12,435 bases of DNA from assembly GCA_029880425.1 (NCBI GenBank), contig JAOUOK010000011.1, positions 1 through 12,435 of the forward strand, read 5' to 3'. Below the pieces are notes generated by a model. That model did no database searches and was not told where the DNA came from. It saw only the letters and a program-made list of their open reading frames with translations. The position numbers and the translations under genes were made by a program. Origin of the DNA: Gammaproteobacteria bacterium (GTDB taxonomy: Bacteria > Pseudomonadota > Gammaproteobacteria > UBA6429 > Thiohalophilaceae). Below, in pieces: positions 7,573-12,435 of the stretch (position 1 is its first letter; every line of letters begins with the position of its first letter).

Positions 7573-8217
7573 ATGACGATGGAAAAATTTATTAATTTAA
7601 AAGCAATCGTAGCACCGATGGACAGGCCGAATGTTGATACCGATGCTATTATTCCTAAGCAGTTTTTGAAGTCAATTAAGCGTACCGGTTTTGGTCCTAA
7701 TTTATTTGATGAGTGGCGTTATCTTGATCACGGTGAACCAGGCATGGATAACTCTAAGCGTCCATTAAATGAAGATTTTATTTTAAACCAGTCACGTTAC
7801 CAGGGGGCACAAATATTACTTGCCCGTGAAAACTTTGGTTGCGGTTCAAGTCGTGAACATGCGCCATGGGCATTGCTGGATTATGGCTTCCGTGTTGTTA
7901 TTGCTCCAAGTTTTGCTGACATCTTTTATAGTAACAGTTTTAAAAACGGCATTTTGTTAATTAAGTTAGATGCAGCTGTGGTTGATGATTTATTTAACGA
8001 TGTCGCTGCAACAGAAGGTTACGAGTTAAATGTTGATTTAGAAAAGCAAATCATTACAAAGCCTGATGGCAGCACTATTGCGTTTGATGTTGATGAGTTC
8101 CGTAAACATCGTTTATTAAATGGCCTCGATGATATTGGCTTAACCTTGCAACACACAGATGACATTAAAGCTTATGAGCAATGCCGTCGTGCTGAAGCAC
8201 CCTGGTTGTTTAACTAA
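7573..8217 (+). CDS. leuD: 3-isopropylmalate dehydratase small subunit
   Basis: LeuD is the small subunit that joins LeuC to form isopropylmalate isomerase and supplies the swivelling substrate-recognition domain. The 214 residues are slightly more than the 201 of E. coli LeuD. Clear family segments are [22 protein letters not shown] (20-41), [20 protein letters not shown] (about 82-101), and [21 protein letters not shown] just after. The C-terminus keeps [16 protein letters not shown]. The ATG at 7573 has AGGA 4 bases upstream; a second ATG at 7579 with 10-base spacing is possible and would shorten the protein by two residues. The 16-base gap from leuC indicates co-transcription and balanced subunit synthesis. 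After leuD comes a repeat-bearing gap rather than leuB directly. Confidence 0.98.
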   Translation: MTMEKFINLKAIVAPMDRPNVDTDAIIPKQFLKSIKRTGFGPNLFDEWRYLDHGEPGMDNSKRPLNEDFILNQSRYQGAQILLARENFGCGSSREHAPWALLDYGFRVVIAPSFADIFYSNSFKNGILLIKLDAAVVDDLFNDVAATEGYELNVDLEKQIITKPDGSTIAFDVDEFRKHRLLNGLDDIGLTLQHTDDIKAYEQCRRAEAPWLFN

Positions 8218-8242
8218 ACGCGGTATTTAATTAATTTTTAAA

Positions 8243-8314
8243 ACCAAAGAGGACAGGGATAAACACAGAGAAAAATTTAAAGAAAACTCTGTAAACCTCT
8301 GACTTCTCTGTGGT
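8243..8314. repeat. Imperfect inverted repeat between leuD and leuB
   Basis: The left arm (8243-8270, starting ACCAAAGAGG and ending ACACAGAG) and the right arm (8287-8314, starting CTCTGTAAAC and ending CTCTGTGGT) are 28 bases each. They match at 17 positions as ungapped inverted copies, most strongly at both ends. The loop is A-rich. It fills most of the 121-base gap inside what should be one operon. It is the same type as the element after leuB. The leuB Shine-Dalgarno AGGA (8327-8330) lies outside it. Confidence 0.75.
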
Positions 8315-8338
8315 GAAATTTGAATTAGGAAAAGTAAT

Positions 8339-9409
8339 ATGACAAAGAAAATTTTAGTTCTGCCAGGTGATGGCATTGGCCAGGAAATTGTTGCTGAAGC
8401 AGTTAAAGTGATCAAGGCACTGCAAGCTGATGGCCTTGCGCTCGAAATGGAAGAAGGCCTGGTAGGTGGTGCTGCTTATGATGAGACAGGCTCACCTTTA
8501 CCCGAAGAAACATTAACTAAAGCAAAAGCAGCCGATGCAATTTTACTTGGTGCAGTCGGCGGTTATAAGTGGGAATCACTTGATATATCGGTACGTCCTG
8601 AAAAAGGGCTGTTAGGTTTGCGTGCTGAGCTGGATTTATTTGCAAACTTACGTCCTGCCATTCTTTATCCACAGCTTGCAGGTGCTTCAACTTTAAAACC
8701 TGAAGTTGTATCTGGTTTAGATATTATGATTGTACGTGAGTTAACAGGTGGTATTTATTTTGGTCAACCACGTGGTGTACGTACTCTCGATAATGGTGAA
8801 CGCCAGGGGTATAACACGCTGGTTTATAAAGAATCGGAAGTAAAACGTATTGCAGAAGTGGCGTTTGATATCGCGCGTAAGCGTAATAGTAAAGTGTGCT
8901 CGGTTGATAAAGCCAATGTACTGGAAGTAACTGAAATGTGGCGTGAAGTTGTGACCGAATGCCATAAAGATAATTCTGATATTGAGTTATCACACATGTA
9001 TGTCGATAACGCGGCGATGCAACTGGTACGTGAACCTAAACAGTTTGACGTTATGGTGACAACAAATATGTTTGGAGACATCCTTTCTGACTGCGCAGCT
9101 ATGTTAACCGGTTCAATTGGTATGTTGCCTTCAGCATCACTGAATTCAAAAGGGCAGGGTATGTATGAACCCATTCATGGTTCTGCACCTGATATAGCAG
9201 GACAAAACATCGCTAATCCATTGGCAACCATTTTGTCTGTTGCCATGATGTTACGCTATTCGCTTGATGAAAGTACGATGGCAGAGCGTGTTGAAAAAGC
9301 AGTCGATAAAGTACTTGAGCAAAATTTACGTACAGCTGATATTTATTCAGATGGTATGAAGAAAGTCAGTACTTCTGAAATGGGTGATGCAGTTGTAGCT
9401 GCATTGTAA
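8339..9409 (+). CDS. leuB: 3-isopropylmalate dehydrogenase
   Basis: LeuB oxidises and decarboxylates 3-isopropylmalate with NAD to 2-oxoisocaproate, the direct precursor of leucine. The 356-residue protein has the family length and all the landmarks: [14 protein letters not shown] (8-21), [11 protein letters not shown], the substrate-binding arginines in [28 protein letters not shown], the catalytic Lys in [15 protein letters not shown], the metal-binding aspartates in YVDNAAMQL and [16 protein letters not shown], and the NAD-binding [20 protein letters not shown]. It acts in the cytosol, probably as a dimer. ATG at 8339 is preceded by AGGA 8 bases upstream. In Pseudomonas a methyltransferase gene separates leuD and leuB (from memory); here there is only a repeat. 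Transcription from the leuC promoter is likely but must pass the leuD-leuB hairpin. Confidence 0.98.
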   Translation: MTKKILVLPGDGIGQEIVAEAVKVIKALQADGLALEMEEGLVGGAAYDETGSPLPEETLTKAKAADAILLGAVGGYKWESLDISVRPEKGLLGLRAELDLFANLRPAILYPQLAGASTLKPEVVSGLDIMIVRELTGGIYFGQPRGVRTLDNGERQGYNTLVYKESEVKRIAEVAFDIARKRNSKVCSVDKANVLEVTEMWREVVTECHKDNSDIELSHMYVDNAAMQLVREPKQFDVMVTTNMFGDILSDCAAMLTGSIGMLPSASLNSKGQGMYEPIHGSAPDIAGQNIANPLATILSVAMMLRYSLDESTMAERVEKAVDKVLEQNLRTADIYSDGMKKVSTSEMGDAVVAAL

Positions 9410-9418
9410 TTATTTTTT

Positions 9419-9495
9419 CACCGCAGAGGTCACAGCGGTATACAGAGTTTTATAAATAAATATTTTTCTCTGTATTCTCCGTGTCCTCTGTGGTT
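9419..9495. repeat. Strong imperfect inverted repeat between leuB and asd
   Basis: The left arm (9419-9447, CACCGCAGAGGT... ending ATACAGAG) and right arm (9468-9495, CTCTGTATTC... ending CTCTGTGGTT) pair over about 22 of 29 positions with one single-base indel, around a 20-base AT-only loop. The arms share the ACC-CAGAG and ACAGAG ends with the leuD-leuB element. On the minus strand this motif translates to [14 protein letters not shown] peptides, which I recognise from spurious proteins predicted over dispersed repeats in many environmental bacteria. The asd Shine-Dalgarno AGAGG (9526-9530) lies outside. Confidence 0.85.
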
Positions 9496-9538
9496 CAAGA
9501 TTTTATATTTTGAATTTAAATATTTAGAGGCAAGCAAG

Positions 9539-10651
9539 ATGAAACGAGTAGGGTTTGTAGGCTGGCGCGGTATGGTTGGTTCAGTACTGATGCAACGTAT
9601 GCGCGAAGAAAATGACTTTAATGATATCGAACCTGTTTTTTTTACAACTTCACAAGCAGGACAAGCGGGTCCTGATGTAGGTAAAGATGTACCTGCATTA
9701 AAAGATGCAAAAGATATTAATGAGCTTAAAGCAATGGATGTCATTGTTACTGCCCAGGGTGGTGACTACACAAATGAAGTTTATCCTGAGTTACGTAAAG
9801 CTGGTTGGGATGGATACTGGATAGATGCGGCATCATCATTACGTATGGTTGATGAGAGCATTATCATTTTAGATCCTGTAAATAAAGACGTTATTAAAGA
9901 TGGCCTGACAAATGGCGTTAAAACATTTGTCGGTGGTAACTGCACGGTTAGCTTAATGTTGATGGCTGTTGGTGGTTTGTTTAAAAAAGATTTAGTTGAA
10001 TGGATTACGCCGATGACATACCAGGCCGCGTCAGGTGCGGGTGCGAAAAACATGCGTGAGCTGATTTCGCAAATGGGTGCAATTAACGATAACGTAAAAG
10101 ATATGAATGCTGATCCGGCAACAGCTATCCTTGATATTGATAAATCGGTTACAGATTTTATACGTAGTGATGCCTACCCAACTGAACAATGGCCAGCTCC
10201 TTTAGCCGCAAGTTTAATTCCCTGGATCGATGTACCACGAGACAGCGGACAGACTAAGGAAGAGTGGAAAGCCCAGGTTGAGACAAATAAGATTCTTGGA
10301 CGTTCAAATAACCCTGTGCCTATTGATGGTTTATGTGTACGTATTGGCGCTATGCGTTGTCATTCACAGGCACTTACTATCAAGATGAAACAGAATGTTC
10401 CTATGGATGAAATTAACGACATGTTAGCTTCTCATAATGACTGGGTTAAAGTTGTTGCTAATGAACCCGAAGTGACGATTAAAGAATTAACACCAGCCGC
10501 GGTAACCGGAACATTAACTGTACCGGTTGGACGTATGCGTAAACTTTCTATGGGTGATGATTATCTCTCAGCATTCACAGTAGGTGATCAATTGTTATGG
10601 GGTGCTGCGGAACCATTACGTCGCATGCTGCGGATTCTTTTAGAGTCATAA
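9539..10651 (+). CDS. asd: Aspartate-semialdehyde dehydrogenase
   Basis: Asd reduces aspartyl-4-phosphate with NADPH to aspartate semialdehyde, the branch point to lysine, diaminopimelate, threonine and methionine. The 370 residues match the gammaproteobacterial (E. coli-type) enzyme of about 367. The N-terminal nucleotide-binding motif GWRGMVGS is at 8-15, the catalytic Cys135 sits in [25 protein letters not shown] follows at 161-175, and the substrate-binding Arg268 and active-site His275 lie in [16 protein letters not shown]. The C-terminus keeps [39 protein letters not shown]. All catalytic residues are present, so this is the likely working enzyme of the pair. ATG at 9539 has AGAGG 8 bases upstream. 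It is separated from leuB by a repeat-bearing gap of 129 bases and followed by its paralogue. Confidence 0.98.
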   Translation: MKRVGFVGWRGMVGSVLMQRMREENDFNDIEPVFFTTSQAGQAGPDVGKDVPALKDAKDINELKAMDVIVTAQGGDYTNEVYPELRKAGWDGYWIDAASSLRMVDESIIILDPVNKDVIKDGLTNGVKTFVGGNCTVSLMLMAVGGLFKKDLVEWITPMTYQAASGAGAKNMRELISQMGAINDNVKDMNADPATAILDIDKSVTDFIRSDAYPTEQWPAPLAASLIPWIDVPRDSGQTKEEWKAQVETNKILGRSNNPVPIDGLCVRIGAMRCHSQALTIKMKQNVPMDEINDMLASHNDWVKVVANEPEVTIKELTPAAVTGTLTVPVGRMRKLSMGDDYLSAFTVGDQLLWGAAEPLRRMLRILLES

Positions 10652-10660
10652 TTTAACGCC

Positions 10661-10738
10661 GAGTTAGCAAAGTCACTAATAACACAAAGTTTTAAATGTT
10701 TCTTAGTGAACTCTGCGTCTTTGCATTTAAATACAGAG
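10661..10738. repeat. Composite inverted-repeat element between asd and its paralogue
   Basis: TCACTAA (10673-10679) is inverted as TTAGTGA (10703-10709), GCAAAG (10667-10672) as CTTTGC (10719-10724), and GAGTT (10661-10665) as AACTC (10709-10713). The pairings compete, so more than one fold is possible. The wording (CAAAG, CACTAA, CTCTGCGTCTTTGC) differs from the two upstream elements, but the right end ATACAGAG (10731-10738) is identical to the left-arm end at 9440-9447. That AGAG also lies 7 bases before the next start codon and may serve as its ribosome binding site. Confidence 0.65.
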
Positions 10739-10745
10739 CGTTTTT

Positions 10746-11768
10746 ATGATAGAAAAAGTAGATATAGCAATTGTTGGTGCGACAACGTCCGTCGGTGAAA
10801 CACTGCTTGAAGTTCTTGAAGAACGAAAGTTTCCTGTTGGACAAATATATTTGTTAGACAGTGAAACATCATCGGGTAGTCGCCTGGAGTTTAGTGGCTA
10901 TGCTTTAAAAATAGGTGATGTAAGTACGTTTGATTTTTCGCGGGTACAGATTGCCTTTTTTGTTTCAACTGAAGCATTGTCAAAAGAGTATGTCGAAAAG
11001 GCAGCATCCACGGGCTGTATCGTTATTGATCGTACACCCGCTTTTCGGAATGATAACGATGTTCCTCTTGTTATTCCGGAAGTCAATGAAGAAGCACTGG
11101 ATGACATTAATAAACGTAAAATTGTTTCCTTGCCCAGTTGTATATCAATACAGATGTTAATGGCACTGAAACCGATTCATGATGCAGCCGGCGTAAAGCG
11201 GGTTAATGTTTCTACTTATCAATCCGTTTCGGGCTCAGGAAAAGAAGCGGCTGAAGAGCTCGCTTCGCAAACTGCGGCGTTGCTTAACTTTCGTGATGTG
11301 AAATGTAAAACCTATCCAAAACAAATTGCCTTTAACGTGTTACCACAAATTGGTGAGTTCCAGGATAATGGTTATACCGAAGAAGAGATGAAACTGGTAT
11401 GGGAAACGCAAAAAGTATTGAATGATAATTCAATTTCTGTGAATGCCACTGCAGTGCGTGTACCAGTATTTATCGGTCATGCTGCATCGGTTCATATTGA
11501 AACCCATGAAAACATTTCTGCTGCTAAGGTTTGTGAATTATTACAGGAAGCGAGTGGTATTGAATTAGTCACTGGACAGGCTCCGGGTGACTGGCCGACG
11601 CCAGTAACTGAGTCTGCCGGTAATGATTCAGTTTATGTTGGCAGGGTACGCGAAGATATTTCATCAGAAAATGGAATAAATTTGTGGTTAGTCACGGATA
11701 ATATGCGAAAAGGAGCAGCAGTTAATGCTGTTCAAATTGCAGAAATTTTGGTAAAACTTTACATATAA
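10746..11768 (+). CDS. Aspartate-semialdehyde dehydrogenase-like paralogue with altered active site (USG-1-like)
   Basis: The 340-residue protein has the full Asd fold of the second (shorter) bacterial type: IVGATTSVGETLLEVLEERKFP (9-30) for NADP, a central STYQSVSGSGKEAAEELASQTAALLN, YPKQIAFNVLPQIGEFQDNGYTEEEMKLVWET, and C-terminal VYVGRVREDIS with NMRKGAAVNAVQIAEIL. Cys132, Arg238 and His245 align with catalytic and substrate residues. However, the usual PNCST around the cysteine reads LPSCIS, the usual SAGG loop near residue 73 reads FFVSTEA, and the usual NTS near 96 reads RTP. It follows a complete asd and precedes fimV, the position of PA3116/usg-type genes in other gammaproteobacteria. 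It may be inactive, altered in specificity, or structural; Cys retention argues against simple decay. ATG at 10746 is preceded by AGAG 7 bases upstream. Confidence 0.85.
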   Translation: MIEKVDIAIVGATTSVGETLLEVLEERKFPVGQIYLLDSETSSGSRLEFSGYALKIGDVSTFDFSRVQIAFFVSTEALSKEYVEKAASTGCIVIDRTPAFRNDNDVPLVIPEVNEEALDDINKRKIVSLPSCISIQMLMALKPIHDAAGVKRVNVSTYQSVSGSGKEAAEELASQTAALLNFRDVKCKTYPKQIAFNVLPQIGEFQDNGYTEEEMKLVWETQKVLNDNSISVNATAVRVPVFIGHAASVHIETHENISAAKVCELLQEASGIELVTGQAPGDWPTPVTESAGNDSVYVGRVREDISSENGINLWLVTDNMRKGAAVNAVQIAEILVKLYI

Positions 11769-11875
11769 GCTATAGTTACTGCATACTTATAAAGAATTTT
11801 CGAGCTAATTTTAGGTAAGTTATTGAAAAATAAGAAAATACACCTGAAATTGGCTGTTGCGTTGAGGGACGCTAA
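11769..11875. other. Intergenic gap upstream of fimV
   Basis: These 107 bases are AT-rich. I see no convincing promoter or terminator. A TATAAA (11788-11793) could be a -10 but has no acceptable -35 at the right distance. Unlike the three gaps before it, this gap does not contain the ACAGAG/CTCTGT-type inverted repeat. A good Shine-Dalgarno GAGGGA (11864-11869) ends it. Confidence 0.5.
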
Positions 11876-12435
11876 ATGAAGTGGAGAGTTGTTATGCTGC
11901 GTAAGCTGGCCGTTTTTATTATATCTGCTGGTCTAACGATGTCGCCTTTGTCGGTTCAGGCATTGGGATTTGGGGGAATCAAGTTAAAATCATCTTTGAA
12001 TGAGAAGTTGAATGCTGAGGTGACTTTAGTATCAGCAACAGCTAGTGATATTCAAAGTTTGACGGTTGCACTTGCTTCGGAGGAAGCATTTTTACGTTCG
12101 GGCATCGATCGTACCGCACTTCTAAATAAACTCCGTTTTAAAGTAAAACAAAACTCAAGTGGTGACTACTATATTCATGTCACGACTACGGAAACTGTTC
12201 GCGAACCATTTATGAATTTCCTGCTGGAGATGAACTGGAAAAATGGTCGTATGCTTCGTGAATATACCATGTTGATTGATCCTCCTGGTCGGGCACCAAA
12301 ACAATTTGCTGAACCAGCACCGGTTATCGCTGAAACAGTTGAGTCAGAGCCAGAACTTGCGCCAGAAATGGAAGTTCAACCTGAACCTGTAATTGAAGAA
12401 GCACCCATGGTGGCAATGACTGAAGAAGCACCTGC
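11876..12435 (+). CDS. fimV: FimV/HubP family polar hub protein, N-terminal part (cut by window edge)
   Basis: The frame is open from ATG at 11876 to the right edge (186 complete codons). FimV proteins organise type IV pili, twitching, cell-pole markers and cyclic-AMP signalling, using a periplasmic LysM domain, one membrane helix and a long acidic cytoplasmic tail. Seen here are a signal peptide with likely cleavage after VQA (residue 29), then the FimV N-terminal domain: LGFGGIKLKSSLNEKLNAEV (30-49), a SEEAFLRSGIDRT stretch, and REPFMNFLLEMNWKNGRMLREYTMLIDPP (109-137). From about 145 a Pro/Glu-rich linker (EPAP, EPEL, QPEPVIEEAP) begins. The LysM, membrane and TPR parts lie beyond the window. 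GAGGGA lies 6 bases before the ATG; an in-frame ATG at 11894 with GGAGAG 5 bases upstream is an equally plausible start and gives a tighter signal peptide. The position after asd genes matches Pseudomonas. Confidence 0.93.
   Translation, partial: MKWRVVMLRKLAVFIISAGLTMSPLSVQALGFGGIKLKSSLNEKLNAEVTLVSATASDIQSLTVALASEEAFLRSGIDRTALLNKLRFKVKQNSSGDYYIHVTTTETVREPFMNFLLEMNWKNGRMLREYTMLIDPPGRAPKQFAEPAPVIAETVESEPELAPEMEVQPEPVIEEAPMVAMTEEAP

Noticed and set aside
9430..9744. Minus-strand open frame of 104 residues ending in an [14 protein letters not shown] stretch
   Set aside because: It overlaps the 5' part of asd on the opposite strand and its C-terminal end is the translated inverted repeat. Proteins of this sort are typical spurious predictions over such repeats.
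11805..11850. Possible hairpin upstream of fimV (TTTTAGGT with ACCTGAAA)
   Set aside because: The arms are short with a mismatch, the loop is about 25 bases and no U-tract follows. Chance is a sufficient explanation in AT-rich DNA.

Overview
The window looks like the chromosome of a moderately AT-rich gammaproteobacterium. The evidence is the E. coli-like AroC, LeuC, LeuD and Asd proteins, and the block leuC-leuD-leuB-asd-asd paralogue-fimV preceded by a divergent LysR gene, which is the order known from Pseudomonas and relatives. The genus cannot be resolved from the sequence alone. No rRNA, tRNA, CRISPR array, insertion sequence or phage gene was seen.

Left part (1-4670). A membrane sensor with a PAS domain runs off the left edge on the minus strand. 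A 194-base AT-rich divergent gap separates it from aroC (chorismate synthase). aroC is followed after 4 bases by a 12-helix MFS permease, and 64 bases later by an FAD enzyme of the Campylobacter/Helicobacter type of malate:quinone oxidoreductase (mqo). These three genes point the same way and may be co-transcribed, although they have no obvious shared function.

Middle (4694-6146). Two minus-strand regulators converge on mqo: a lone CheY-like receiver and a LysR-type regulator. The LysR gene is divergent from leuC. The 127-base gap between them carries a good candidate operator: two near-identical 13-mers 31 bases apart, an opposed third half-site, and a candidate leuC promoter placed as expected for LysR control.

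Right part (6147-12435). leuC and leuD (isopropylmalate isomerase) and leuB (isopropylmalate dehydrogenase) give the second and third committed steps of leucine synthesis; leuA is not in the window. They are followed by asd (aspartate-semialdehyde dehydrogenase), a second Asd-like protein with altered active-site motifs, and the start of fimV (polar peptidoglycan-binding hub protein), which is cut by the right edge. The three successive gaps leuD-leuB, leuB-asd and asd-asd paralogue each contain a long imperfect inverted repeat of a dispersed type rich in ACAGAG/CTCTGT or CACTAA/TTAGTG. These repeats are the least explained structure here.

No stretch over 300 bases lacks a gene; the largest gap is 860-1053. 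Most of the window is conserved housekeeping sequence. I do not see a clearly new multi-gene system. The points most worth checking are the intergenic repeats, the altered Asd paralogue and the LysR/leuC operator architecture.
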